DNA of 64,000 bases from Thermoproteota archaeon (GCA_030550585.1 JAUQPB010000003.1:98333-162332); one strand, 5' to 3'; positions 1-11,234 are shown, numbered from the stretch's first letter. The notes: generated from the sequence alone by a model not told the origin. Numbers and translations are program-made.

Positions 1-240
<240 letters not shown>

Positions 241-302
241 CCACGGCATTGAAATTAATATACCGAGTAAAATAGTTATTTTAAGTTTAGAAGGCGACTA
301 GA

Positions 303-1112
303 ATGCCAATAGGACCTGCTGAAATTTTTGGAATATTCCTTCTAATCATGATAATAGCTATAATACTCTCGAAATCCATTAGGATTGTTAGAGAATGGGA
401 GAGAATGATTGTTCTAAGACTAGGGAAATATGTTGGGATTAGAGGACCTGGTCTAGTTTTCTTAGTGCCATTCATAGATAGAGGGATAATTGTTGATACA
501 AGGATAAACACTGTTGATGTTCCTAAACAGGATGTTATAACAAGAGATAATGTAACCGTTAGAATAGATGCTGTGGTCTATTACAGAGTTCTAGACCCTG
601 AAAAAGCTGTAATGAAAGTGAGGGACTATAACTATGCCATTGCAATGCTTGCACAAACAACTATAAGAGATGTGGTGGGGCAACTAGAATTAGATGATAT
701 ACTGGCTCGCCGTGAGGAGATCAATAAGAGGGTTCAAAGCATAATTGATGAGATTACCGAGCCTTGGGGAGTCAAAGTTTCTATGGTCACCTTGAGAGCA
801 GTTGAATTGCCGGAGGGTATGATAAGGGCTATGGCCTATCAGGCAGAAGCTGAGAGGATTAGGAGGGCGAGGATCATCGAAGCCGAGGCTGAAAGGTCTG
901 CAGCAAAGATATTGCTAGAGGCTGCTTTGACCTATGAGCAGCATCCTGTGGCGCTTAGGCTTAGAGAGCTTCAGACATATGTTGATATTGCAAAAGAGAA
1001 GAACGTGATAATAATCACTGAGAGCGGTATCTCTAAAACAGTTGCAGAAGCTGTTGCATCGTCGCTGGCCATAGGAAAGATGAAACCTAGTGAAACAACA
1101 GGTAAAGAGTAG
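303..1112 (+). CDS. SPFH/Band-7 (stomatin/prohibitin-like) membrane protein
   Basis: N-terminal TM helix followed by 'SIRIVREWERMIVLRLGKYVGIRGPGLVFLVPFIDR' and 'TRINTVDVPKQDVITRDNVTVRIDAVVYYRV', the stomatin signature. Confidence 0.95.
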   Translation: MPIGPAEIFGIFLLIMIIAIILSKSIRIVREWERMIVLRLGKYVGIRGPGLVFLVPFIDRGIIVDTRINTVDVPKQDVITRDNVTVRIDAVVYYRVLDPEKAVMKVRDYNYAIAMLAQTTIRDVVGQLELDDILARREEINKRVQSIIDEITEPWGVKVSMVTLRAVELPEGMIRAMAYQAEAERIRRARIIEAEAERSAAKILLEAALTYEQHPVALRLRELQTYVDIAKEKNVIIITESGISKTVAEAVASSLAIGKMKPSETTGKE

Positions 1113-1118
1113 AACGCC

Positions 1119-2459
1119 ATGAAATTTGCAGACATATCTAAAGCAACTGTTTTTGTGCTTTTGGCGTTCTCATTCACAATAACACTTGTACAAAGCAGCA
1201 TAGCGAACTCTCAGACGGGATCAAATGCTGTTCTAATAAGAATACAAGGGTCGATGGAAACAATAGATGTTCCAACAGAGCTTTACATCAAAGAGGCTTT
1301 GTCGCTTGCCGAGCAACGAAACGTGCCACTAGTAGTTGTGGTAGACAGTTATGGTGGCTACATGGACTCTATGATCAACATCGCTAATGCCTTTCTGAAT
1401 GCGAGAATCCCCGTACTGGGTTATATAGCCGACAAGGCGATGAGCGCTGCAAGCATAATTGTACAGCCAATGCACATCGTGGGTATATCGCCATATGGTG
1501 TTATAGGTGCTGCTCAACCAATATCAGTAAACCCTGTTACAGGCCAGTATGAGTTTATCAATGAGAGTAAGATAATAAATAGTGTTGTGGCTATGGCCAC
1601 AAGATATGCGGAGGCTAGGGGCAGAAACTCGACAGCTGTTGTAATGTTTATTACAAAGAACCTAGTTTTAAAGGGTGAAGAAGCTGTTAGAGAAAAGGTT
1701 GTTGATGTTGTTGCAAACGATTTAAACGATTTCATAGCAAAGGTTAATGGTAGGATAGTGACGGTCGAGCATGATGGGACTAAAGTAAATTATACAATAG
1801 ATATAGCAGGATTGGACGAGTTTTCCCCACCTATATACATACAGATATATGGCTATCTAAGAGACCCTACAGTAAATTCGATTCTATGGTTTATAGGGTT
1901 CTTCGGAACGTTCATAGCTCTTCTCTCTGGCAGAATAGATATTTTGCCAATCACAATAGTGTTTCTATTACTAGCATTGCTCGGAGGCTCAATAAACATA
2001 AACATTGTTGCAGTAATGCTTATAGCTCTTGGCTCTCTGCTCATTGCACTAGAGTTTATGTTTCCAACCCATGGTCTGCTAGGAGTTGGAGGAATAATAT
2101 CACTTCTATTTGGGGTCTTACTCATGCCCATCTCTCCAGCTACACAAATAGCACCTAGTTTTATAGAGAGCGTCAGAACATTTGCAATAATACTTGGCGG
2201 TGGTCTCACAGGCTTCTTCTCCTTCATATTATACAAGGCTATAGAGGCAAATAGGAAAAGAAGAAGAGCTGTGTCTAAGATATCGAATAACGTAGCCAAG
2301 GTTGTTGAGCGTATAGAGCCAGGTAAAAGAGGTAGGGTGGTGTTTGAGGGTGAGTACTGGTTTGCTGAAAGTGATGATGTTCTAGAGCCAGGCGAAGAGG
2401 TTGTTGTAGTTGATAGGAAGGGCTTTGTTTTGATAGTTAAGAAAAAGAAGCAGGTTTAG
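1119..2459 (+). CDS. NfeD-family membrane-bound ClpP-class serine protease (stomatin operon partner)
   Basis: ClpP-like 'VVVVDSYGGYMDSMINIANAFLNARIPVLGYI..SAAS', multiple TM helices, C-terminal OB-like NfeD domain 'GRVVFEGEYWFAESDDVLEPGEEVVVVDRKGFVLIVKK'; adjacent to the stomatin gene. Confidence 0.92.
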   Translation: MKFADISKATVFVLLAFSFTITLVQSSIANSQTGSNAVLIRIQGSMETIDVPTELYIKEALSLAEQRNVPLVVVVDSYGGYMDSMINIANAFLNARIPVLGYIADKAMSAASIIVQPMHIVGISPYGVIGAAQPISVNPVTGQYEFINESKIINSVVAMATRYAEARGRNSTAVVMFITKNLVLKGEEAVREKVVDVVANDLNDFIAKVNGRIVTVEHDGTKVNYTIDIAGLDEFSPPIYIQIYGYLRDPTVNSILWFIGFFGTFIALLSGRIDILPITIVFLLLALLGGSININIVAVMLIALGSLLIALEFMFPTHGLLGVGGIISLLFGVLLMPISPATQIAPSFIESVRTFAIILGGGLTGFFSFILYKAIEANRKRRRAVSKISNNVAKVVERIEPGKRGRVVFEGEYWFAESDDVLEPGEEVVVVDRKGFVLIVKKKKQV

Positions 2460-2479
2460 TTGAAGAGAGTTATACTGCT

Positions 2480-3190
2480 TCACTCCTCCTCTTCTTCCTC
2501 AACCTTGGGCATTGGTACAGCAGCAACCCTTTCTCTAATCGCATTCATTATTTTTAGCGCTTCATCATAGCTTACATGCTTAGCTGTCTGCATGACTGCC
2601 GACAATGTCGTTTTTAGGGATTCCTCAACTGTTTTGCCGGGCTGTATCTCAAGCCTTATCTTCTCAAATATTGCGGGGGTCGGCTCTATCACAGCCCCTC
2701 TCTTCAAAATCGCAAGAGTGTCGTTAACCGGTGTTAGAATTGCTGCGCCCACCTCCCTCTCGCCAAGCTTTATTGCGAAAACCACATCGCCATCAAATGT
2801 CTCGCCAAGTTTCGTTACATCGTATGCCACAGCAGCTAAAGCAACTTCAGATGCCTTTGACACCAGCTGTTTTACAATAGAGTCTACCTGTTCTTGGGGA
2901 ACCCTTCTGAAAACCTCTACAGATAGGGTATCCCACTTCCACACAATATTCTTATTCGCCTCATCCACTTCATATTCAATTCTAATTCTGACAACATCGC
3001 CTTTATCGATCTTGAGTTGCTCAACAAACACAGAATATAGTAATCTGTTTAGCTGGGCCACTGCAAACGCTATCTTCTGCCCCCACTCCTTGTCCCTTCT
3101 TATATAGTCCCTAAGCTGAGCAAACATTGTCCTCCTGATCTTATCAGCATATGCACCAGCTATTACAAACCCAGAGCTTAGCCTAGCCAC
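2480..3190 (-). CDS. Conserved archaeal protein, DUF2258-like
   Basis: 236-aa ORF resembling the crenarchaeal DUF2258 family ('MARLSSGFVIAGAYADKIRRTMFAQLRD...'); family name from memory. Confidence 0.6.
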   Translation of the reverse strand: MARLSSGFVIAGAYADKIRRTMFAQLRDYIRRDKEWGQKIAFAVAQLNRLLYSVFVEQLKIDKGDVVRIRIEYEVDEANKNIVWKWDTLSVEVFRRVPQEQVDSIVKQLVSKASEVALAAVAYDVTKLGETFDGDVVFAIKLGEREVGAAILTPVNDTLAILKRGAVIEPTPAIFEKIRLEIQPGKTVEESLKTTLSAVMQTAKHVSYDEALKIMNAIRERVAAVPMPKVEEEEEE

Positions 3191-3269
3191 AGTCTCACCC
3201 GATAATACGTTTTCTGGTAAAAACTCAAAAACTTATCTGATTTATGAACATAGAGAGTGACCTAAATAA

Positions 3270-4828
<1,559 letters not shown>

Positions 4829-4848
<20 letters not shown>

Positions 4849-5083
4849 ATGTATGGTATGTGGAAGGCTATTTCATGATGGACAAGGAGTAAAAATTGTT
4901 GCAGGTGGGAAAGAGCTTTATTTCCATTCAAAAACATGTGCACTAAAATTCTTTAAAAGTATGGTTCTATATATAGATCGAGAAGAGCTCGAGAAATCCG
5001 TTTCAGCAACACTAAAAGAGTTTGAGAATAGACTTAAAGAAGTTGAAGAGAGGAGTAGAAAAAGGATAGAGGACATGCTATAA
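4829..5083 (+). CDS. TRASH-like metal-binding small protein with coiled-coil tail
   Basis: 'CMVCGRLFHDGQGVKIVAGGKELYFHSKTCALKFF' Cys pattern resembles TRASH/YHS domains. Confidence 0.65.
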
Positions 5084-5086
5084 AAT

Positions 5087-5449
5087 CTATGTTCTCGGCG
5101 AATAAATGGGGCACAATGCACAGACATAAAATGCAGAATTAACGTTGAATCTTGTTATCCCATCTCTATCAATTACCGCACTATCACCAAGATTCTTCTT
5201 AACCTCATCAGCAACTTCTTTTGGCATTTTCCAACCCATACAAACACCATTTGAATTCATCTTACATGTCAACATCTTCCAACGACCAATCAAATTACTA
5301 ATATATGCAAAATTCTTTGCTTGTTGCACTACACTACTTAGACTATCTATGTTACGTATTAATTCCTCGATCTTCTGCCTAAGTTCAACAACATTTTGAT
5401 GCGGCATAAACTCTGCCAAGAGATTTGCCTCCGAAACATTTTGTGACAT
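5087..5449 (-). CDS. Hypothetical protein with four conserved-looking Cys (C-x7-C ... C-x2-C)
   Basis: 120-aa ORF; 'LTCKMNSNGVCMGW...FYVCALCPIYS' putative metal site. Confidence 0.6.
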   Translation of the reverse strand: MSQNVSEANLLAEFMPHQNVVELRQKIEELIRNIDSLSSVVQQAKNFAYISNLIGRWKMLTCKMNSNGVCMGWKMPKEVADEVKKNLGDSAVIDRDGITRFNVNSAFYVCALCPIYSPRT

Positions 5450-5585
5450 CTAACACACCATCATAAAATTAACCAGTGAATAGATTAAAAATCGAGAGAC
5501 TCATTAATACAAAAATTTTAGAATACACCTATAGGCCAGGATGTGGAGACAATTCTATATTATTTAAATCCAACTGCTACAAAAT

Positions 5586-5645
5586 GAAGATCTGCCGATG
5601 GAAACATTGAAATCTTCGAGAGGTAAAGGCCACCTCTAATTTCAA
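5586..5645. other. Intergenic region with nested and alternative hairpins
   Basis: TTGAAAT(5607-5613)/ATTTCAA(5639-5645) enclosing AGAGGT(5619-5624)/ACCTCT(5632-5637); alternative stem GAAGAT(5586-5591)/ATCTTC(5612-5617). Confidence 0.4.
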
Positions 5646-5724
5646 ATCAAGCCTACCTAAAACCACACTAAAGGTGTTATCATTATAGTTAGAGATGGAA
5701 AAACAAAAACTTTTCTACACCAAG

Positions 5725-6213
5725 CTACTTTCTCTGTGCCAGCATATTGTCTAGCGCAAGTAGCGCTGCAGGAGAATCTTTAACTAGCTTTACTTTTGCT
5801 AGTAAATCAGCTGCGTTTTTCTCCTCCTCAACTTGTTCGTCTATAAACCACTTCAGAAATGACTCTGTTGCTTTATCTCCCTTGCTCCTTGCTAGCTCCA
5901 CCAAGTTCCATATCTTCTTGGTGTTCTCTGTTTCTGCTCTATAGAACTCCTCAATAGCTTCTAAAATGCTGCCCCAACCAGATTTTGGTTTTGGCACCTC
6001 AAATAGTTCTACTCTGCCACCCCTATCAATGATATAGCTGTAGATCTTCATAGCATGTTCAAGCTCTTCTCGAGCCTGAACCTTAAAGTAGTGAGCAAAA
6101 CCACTAAGACTTAGTTCATCAAAGTAGCTGGCTATAGAGAGATAGAGATACGCATTCTGAAGCTCCTGATTGAGTTGCCTATTAAGTGCTTCTAAAACCT
6201 CTCCACTAAGCAT
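5725..6213 (-). CDS. ftn: Ferritin
   Basis: 'LNRQLNQELQNAYLYLSIASYFDELSLSGFAHYFKVQAREELEHAMKIYSYIIDRGGRV' with ferroxidase Glu/His residues. Confidence 0.96.
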   Translation of the reverse strand: MLSGEVLEALNRQLNQELQNAYLYLSIASYFDELSLSGFAHYFKVQAREELEHAMKIYSYIIDRGGRVELFEVPKPKSGWGSILEAIEEFYRAETENTKKIWNLVELARSKGDKATESFLKWFIDEQVEEEKNAADLLAKVKLVKDSPAALLALDNMLAQRK

Positions 6214-6497
6214 ATCATTTCACCAGCTGTAACCATTATGTCATAAATTATATTTAAATATAACTTTCTTGACCAAACTAAAGTCAAAAGGTATTGAACA
6301 TTGCATTTTTTCTAACTAGCTTATCCTTCAATCTTCTGTTTACCAGTCTTCGCAACTCTTATGAAAGGTCTTGAAGTAGAGACTAATGTTCTTTAGGAAC
6401 GTATTCAATGTTATCAAGACAACAAAAATTCATTAGTTATCAATTCATTGGTGTTAAAAAAGCGAAGGCTTTAGTTGTTATATAGAGCATTCTTTGG

Positions 6498-6585
6498 TGG
6501 TGCGGGGGGTGGGATTTGAACCCACGCAGGCCTACGCCATCGGGTCCTGAGCCCGACCCCTTTGACCTGGCTCGGGCACCCCCGC
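6498..6585 (-). tRNA. tRNA-Leu (anticodon CAG)
   Basis: Reverse complement GCGGGGGTGCCCGAGCCAGG...TCGGG-CTCAGGA-CCCGA...GTGGG-TTCAAAT-CCCAC-CCCCCGC-A-CCA; long variable arm, 3' CCA encoded. Confidence 0.96.
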
Positions 6586-6673
6586 ACTATTTCCATGTCT
6601 AGCATTCATACCGTGTTGTAAACTTTAATTTTGTGGTTTGATAAACTTATCTGTTGTTGCATTTATTATTTGA

Positions 6674-6874
6674 TTAAGCAATACCGTTTTTCGAATTTTG
6701 GAGTAGTTTCTCTAACTTGTTTTTATCATCGACTTGTTTAAGAATGCTAATGTATAACTTTATTGCATCTCTAATGAAATCAGATCTGCTTTTATAATGA
6801 TGTTTCCTGCACAAGTCTTCTATTTCGCTTAGTGTTTCAATATCGATTTTTACAGAAACGACCTTGGTTGCCAT
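6674..6874 (-). CDS. Ribbon-helix-helix (CopG-like) transcriptional regulator
   Basis: 'MATKVVSVKIDIETLSEIEDLCRKHHYKSRSDFIRDAIKLYI' RHH fold; start placed at the internal Met of ORF 6674..6910. Confidence 0.85.
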   Translation of the reverse strand: MATKVVSVKIDIETLSEIEDLCRKHHYKSRSDFIRDAIKLYISILKQVDDKNKLEKLLQNSKNGIA

Positions 6875-7212
6875 AATATCTAGTTCAATTTCAGCATTTC
6901 TATATCTCATTTATATCTACCTCCACTTTGCTACAGACAATAATTTTATGTGGCGAGCTATTTATCTATATCTATCAATGATGCCACATACCAGAAATCT
7001 ATGTAGCTTCATAGTATTGCTGCAACAGCTGTGCAAAGTTTGTACCATAATAAAATTGTATAATAATGCCAGGTATTACTTTAGAAATGCTTAAAATATA
7101 TTTATAAACTGCTTAAGTTAGCCTCTTATTAAGGCTCTGTTATTAAGCTTGATGCTAATTGGGTAGCCAGCTTATATATTTTTATGAAAATTAGTTATTC
7201 TTATGGGAATTT

Positions 7213-7638
7213 TTGATGAGATCCTCAGCTGAAGATGTTTTAGAATATCTGATCATAAAGGTGCTTGCAGGCAAGGATAATGTTGTCAATGCGCTATCTG
7301 ATTACTTTATTGTTGGTGAGAGCCCTAGTGTTGTGGCATTAAAATATGGTTTGAGCAAGCATCAGGTAAGGGGATATGCGCAAAGAATCATCGAAAAAAT
7401 GGGTTCTGCCACAAAGGCGAGGGTGCTTTTAAAATATGCTGTACCAGTTGTAATTAAGATTAAGCCCATTGTGAAGAAGCTCAATGGCGCATTTGTTAAG
7501 TGTATGGTCTGTGGTGAGGAGCTTCCAATACAGATTATAGAAGACCATATAAGGAAAAAGCATGCTGCTATCGTTGAAGAATACATGTATTCTACAATAG
7601 AGTTGATCAGAAGAAACATCGCTGTTGAAAGTCGTTGA
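7213..7638 (+). CDS. HTH protein with C2H2-type zinc finger
   Basis: 'SPSVVALKYGLSKHQVRGYAQRIIEKMG' HTH, then 'CMVCGEELPIQIIEDHIRKKH' (C-x2-C-x12-H-x4-H). Confidence 0.75.
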   Translation: MMRSSAEDVLEYLIIKVLAGKDNVVNALSDYFIVGESPSVVALKYGLSKHQVRGYAQRIIEKMGSATKARVLLKYAVPVVIKIKPIVKKLNGAFVKCMVCGEELPIQIIEDHIRKKHAAIVEEYMYSTIELIRRNIAVESR

Positions 7639-7688
7639 GGATACAAAAGGGTTTTAAGTTCTAAGCCTGATAATACTCAGTCAAAATT

Positions 7689-8132
7689 ATGATCAGGATT
7701 TGGACAAAGAATGAATTTCTAACTCACATCCCTAGAGGAAAGCATATTGCCATAGCTATTATGTTGATATATAGAGACTTGGCATGTGGTGGAAAGCCCT
7801 GTTTATTTGCTTCGCTTCCTTATGGTAAACATGACGATGTTGAATTCATTCAAAATATTGTCGACTCTCTTGCAAAATTGAATGAGATCTCATGTATAAT
7901 AAGTTTCTGTAGCAATATCCCAATAGTTAGTAAGAGTGTCGTTGGCTTATGTAACGGCAATCACTCTGTGGCTAAGCATAGATATGATGAAGCTTTGAAA
8001 TGTTTAACATTTTCAGACTTGCTGCTTGTAATATCAAATAGTGCCTTCATTCCAAGGATGCTTGCAAATCTTCTCTGCATAGCTCAGATGGAAAGCGTTG
8101 AAATCAATATTATAAATCTTAACAATACCTAG
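7689..8132 (+). CDS. Hypothetical protein (Cys-rich)
   Basis: 147-aa ORF with no recognised domain. Confidence 0.5.
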   Translation: MIRIWTKNEFLTHIPRGKHIAIAIMLIYRDLACGGKPCLFASLPYGKHDDVEFIQNIVDSLAKLNEISCIISFCSNIPIVSKSVVGLCNGNHSVAKHRYDEALKCLTFSDLLLVISNSAFIPRMLANLLCIAQMESVEINIINLNNT

Positions 8133-8136
8133 ACAC

Positions 8137-8661
8137 TTACTTTAGTTTTTTGGCCATCAGATACGCGTCTTCGCCATCGAGATAATATTCCTCAAGCCTT
8201 TTTATTATTACGAATCCCAGCTTCTCATAAAGCTTTATTGCAGGTGCATTACTAACCCTAACCTCGAGATATGCTTCTGATGCGTCATATGAATATCCTA
8301 GAGCCCCTAGAACAGCTGATAAGAGATATGTTGCTATGCCCCTCCTTCTAAAGCCTTCTCTAACAGCAATGCTTACAATGTGACCCTTCTTAACCTTTTT
8401 ATTTGGATCGAAAAACGATTCTCCTTCCTCAATACGGGTTAGCACATAGCCAACAATACTATCATCAACTTCAGCAACGTAGAAAACATCGCCATACTTA
8501 TTCAGATGCTCCAACCAAAATGAAAGGGGGTAGTGCTCAGGTAAACACTCAATGTTTATAGCAATAACATAGTCTATATCCTTCTCAGAGGCCGGCCTTA
8601 TCCTGATATGCATAGCGCTATTCATTTCATTTACCCTTAACAACAAGATTGCATTCCACAA
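8137..8661 (-). CDS. GNAT-family N-acetyltransferase (RimI/archaeal N-terminal acetyltransferase-like)
   Basis: 'IVGYVLTRIEEG...HIVSIAVREGFRRRGIATYLL...LEVRVSNAPAIKLYEKLGFVIIKRLEEYYLDGEDAYLMAKKL'. Confidence 0.93.
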   Translation of the reverse strand: MWNAILLLRVNEMNSAMHIRIRPASEKDIDYVIAINIECLPEHYPLSFWLEHLNKYGDVFYVAEVDDSIVGYVLTRIEEGESFFDPNKKVKKGHIVSIAVREGFRRRGIATYLLSAVLGALGYSYDASEAYLEVRVSNAPAIKLYEKLGFVIIKRLEEYYLDGEDAYLMAKKLK

Positions 8662-8698
8662 TATTCAAAGGGATTCAGAAAAATTAAAATACTTTGTT

Positions 8699-9055
8699 TC
8701 AGCCTATTTTCTCATCGATTTTTATCAAATTCAATGCCTCGGCTATTTCTAAAGTCCATGCAGAAAACTCTTTTGCCAATAAATACGTTGCTGTTGCTTC
8801 ATCCACATCTTCATTTAACACCTCTTTAAACACCTCTCTAGCTATACCTGGATCTATTCTCTTCATAAACCTTTGTATCAGATCCTCCATTATTTTAAGC
8901 ATATCAAGAGCGTGCATCGAAACATTTCTAACTAAATCAATATCTTCTTCGTTTGGCAATACCTTTGACAAATCTATACCTCTCTTCCTGGCCTCATCAA
9001 CGTATCTCCTGATTAGCTGGGGATTTTTAACAAGCTTTCCACTACTAAGAAACAT
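8699..9055 (-). CDS. Conserved hypothetical alpha-helical protein
   Basis: 118-aa ORF immediately downstream of the aminotransferase gene. Confidence 0.6.
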   Translation of the reverse strand: MFLSSGKLVKNPQLIRRYVDEARKRGIDLSKVLPNEEDIDLVRNVSMHALDMLKIMEDLIQRFMKRIDPGIAREVFKEVLNEDVDEATATYLLAKEFSAWTLEIAEALNLIKIDEKIG

Positions 9056-9061
9056 ATGGGT

Positions 9062-10264
9062 CTATAGCACCTCGCGTAATACATCAGCTAGTATGTGTAT
9101 ACCAATTCTTATGTCATTTTCAGATGGGTTAGAGTAGCTCAATCTCATAGCATCTAGACACTTGTCTTCATTTATGCAAAATCTTTTTCCTGGGGTGAAT
9201 ATTACACCTCTTTTTCTACTCAACTCCAAAATTTTTTCGGTATCAACATCTCTATTGAGTTTTAACCATGTGTAGAAGCCGCCCTTTGGGCTGGTTCTCG
9301 ATACTCCATCTGAAAGCTCTTCATCTATAAGCTCTATCATTATGTCTCTTTTGAGTCTGTACAAACTCTTCGCATATTCGATTGCCTTATCAACAACACC
9401 CTTCTTAAGAGCTGTCTCAACTATTAGTTGGCTTAGAGTAGATGTTCCTAGATCCATGAATTGTTTCATTATATGCATTTTCTTTGCTGTTTCATCATCA
9501 CCGACTATGATATATCCCATGCGCAGACCCGGCGCCAAAATTTTGCTAAAGGAGGATAGATAGACAACACTACCCGATTTATCTATGGATGCTATGGGTT
9601 TTGGTGCTTCCTCTTCAAAAGTTAAGAGGCCGTAGGCATCATCTTCAACTATGACAAAGTTATATCTTTCTGCAAGCTCTAAGAGATATTTTCGCCTCTC
9701 TTCACACATTGTTGTTCCTGTAGGGTTCTGAGCTATTGGCATTGTATAAACAAGTTTAATTCTCTTACCTTCTCTACCATATCTCTTGATAGCATCCTCC
9801 AACATCTCCACTTTCATTCCCTTATCATCAACCGGTATAGCAACAAATCTAACCCTCCTTAACCTAAACACGTTCAAGGCAAGCACATACGAGGGCTCTT
9901 CAACAACAACAATATCGCCAGGATCTATGAAAATCCTTGATATGAGGTCTAAGCCTTGTTGGGAGCCTGAAACAACTATTGTGTTATCTGAATTAGTTTT
10001 TAGACCTCTAGTTCTGTAGACGAACCTCGAAATCTCGTCTATGAGCGATGCAAACCCTGTTGATGGTGCATATTGCAAAGAGTTGTAGCCGTATCTCTTG
10101 AAAACCTCTATAGTAACAGCCTCAATATCTTTTACAGGAATTGTGCGTGGGTCTGGCACCCCACTTGCAAAATTGATTATCTTATCACTTGCTGCCGGTA
10201 TTTCAAGAGAGACAAAGTTCTCTTCTAATACCTTTGCTTCCTGTGAATACAGATCTTTGAACAT
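9062..10264 (-). CDS. Class I/II PLP aminotransferase (2-aminoadipate/aromatic, MocR/LysN-type)
   Basis: 'YAPSTGFASLIDEIS', 'VVSGSQQGLDLISRIFIDPGD', 'YTMPIAQNPTGTTM', 'VEDDAYGLL', 'YLSSFSKILAPGLRMGY'. Confidence 0.93.
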   Translation of the reverse strand: MFKDLYSQEAKVLEENFVSLEIPAASDKIINFASGVPDPRTIPVKDIEAVTIEVFKRYGYNSLQYAPSTGFASLIDEISRFVYRTRGLKTNSDNTIVVSGSQQGLDLISRIFIDPGDIVVVEEPSYVLALNVFRLRRVRFVAIPVDDKGMKVEMLEDAIKRYGREGKRIKLVYTMPIAQNPTGTTMCEERRKYLLELAERYNFVIVEDDAYGLLTFEEEAPKPIASIDKSGSVVYLSSFSKILAPGLRMGYIIVGDDETAKKMHIMKQFMDLGTSTLSQLIVETALKKGVVDKAIEYAKSLYRLKRDIMIELIDEELSDGVSRTSPKGGFYTWLKLNRDVDTEKILELSRKRGVIFTPGKRFCINEDKCLDAMRLSYSNPSENDIRIGIHILADVLREVL

Positions 10265-10376
10265 GTTTTTATGTGTTATGCCAAAAACTATTCACCTAAT
10301 GCATTAAAAATAGCGCTAGGATCCAAAAATATAAGTTTTTATGTTACATCAAATTATTTGAATGGTGTTTTAGACT

Positions 10377-11234
10377 TTGTATCAAAGGGTAGTTGTACCC
10401 TATTGTGGAAAGCCTGCTACAAAAAAATATAGTGGGTTTATCATTGGAAGAAACGAAGTGGCTGTTGATATAAGCTATGTATATATGTCAGTAGCTGACG
10501 AGGCTCTCATAAACTGTATGCTTGTTGCGCAAACTAGCGAATCTGTCTTGGGTTTTGCTGGTGTTGGGAAGGTTATTGGTGTTGGTCTAAATGTTTCTGA
10601 TGTTAGAGAAGGTGATAGGGTGATTGTTTATGCTGACAATAGCGGTGTAGCACAATCTATTCATATAGCAGATAGAAGAGTTCTTATACCATTCAATGCC
10701 AAGGGTTTCAACGATTTAGAGGCGCTGATCATAGCAGTTTTTTCGGTATCTAAAGATCTAGTTGAAAGTGTGAAAGGCACTAATGTATTGATTGTGGGCA
10801 AGGACCTATCTATAATGCCGTTTGCCCTAGAATCCCAGTTAAATTCATCTAAGATGTATACTGTGCCCAGCCATACACTATGGCCTGATATCGTAAAAGG
10901 CGAACATATCTCAGTATATGATACAAGCCCTTTGTATGATGTAGCTGTTGTAGCCACATACGACCCTCTGGTACTGTCGCTAATACTTAGAATGGCTAAA
11001 GAAGGGGCAACCATAATATTACATCCACTGCTAATGCCACTAGCAAAATTTATGGAATTCAAACCGTCTAGCAACATATCGTTAAAGTCTATGAAATTTG
11101 GAGATATAAGCAATGGCATTCAAGTCTATGAGAAGCTCAAAGAGATTGCAAACTCTAGAATAAAACCCTTAGATATATCAACTTATCTTGAAAAGCTCAC
11201 ACACCCCGCAGCAGTAGCTTTACAAAGCTCTTAG
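10377..11234 (+). CDS. Divergent MDR (medium-chain dehydrogenase/quinone reductase) superfamily protein, probably lacking zinc and cofactor motifs
   Basis: GroES-like region 'VLGFAGVGKVIGVGLNVSDVREGDRVIVY' aligns with MDR 'VLGHEFAGEVVEVGSGVTGLKPGDRV', without GHE or GxGxxG. Confidence 0.65.
   Translation: MYQRVVVPYCGKPATKKYSGFIIGRNEVAVDISYVYMSVADEALINCMLVAQTSESVLGFAGVGKVIGVGLNVSDVREGDRVIVYADNSGVAQSIHIADRRVLIPFNAKGFNDLEALIIAVFSVSKDLVESVKGTNVLIVGKDLSIMPFALESQLNSSKMYTVPSHTLWPDIVKGEHISVYDTSPLYDVAVVATYDPLVLSLILRMAKEGATIILHPLLMPLAKFMEFKPSSNISLKSMKFGDISNGIQVYEKLKEIANSRIKPLDISTYLEKLTHPAAVALQSS

Noticed and set aside
1853-2299. 148-aa - strand ORF
   Set aside because: Antisense to the NfeD-like protease; shadow ORF.
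2592-3107. 171-aa + strand ORF
   Set aside because: Lies fully antisense to the DUF2258-like gene; low-complexity Ser/Thr-rich shadow translation.
6498-6585. Possible intron in tRNA-Leu genes
   Set aside because: Both tRNA genes fold contiguously with a 7-nt anticodon loop; no insertion.
10349-10361. Palindrome TCAAATTATTTGA upstream of the MDR-like gene
   Set aside because: Short and AT-rich; not distinguishable from background by eye.
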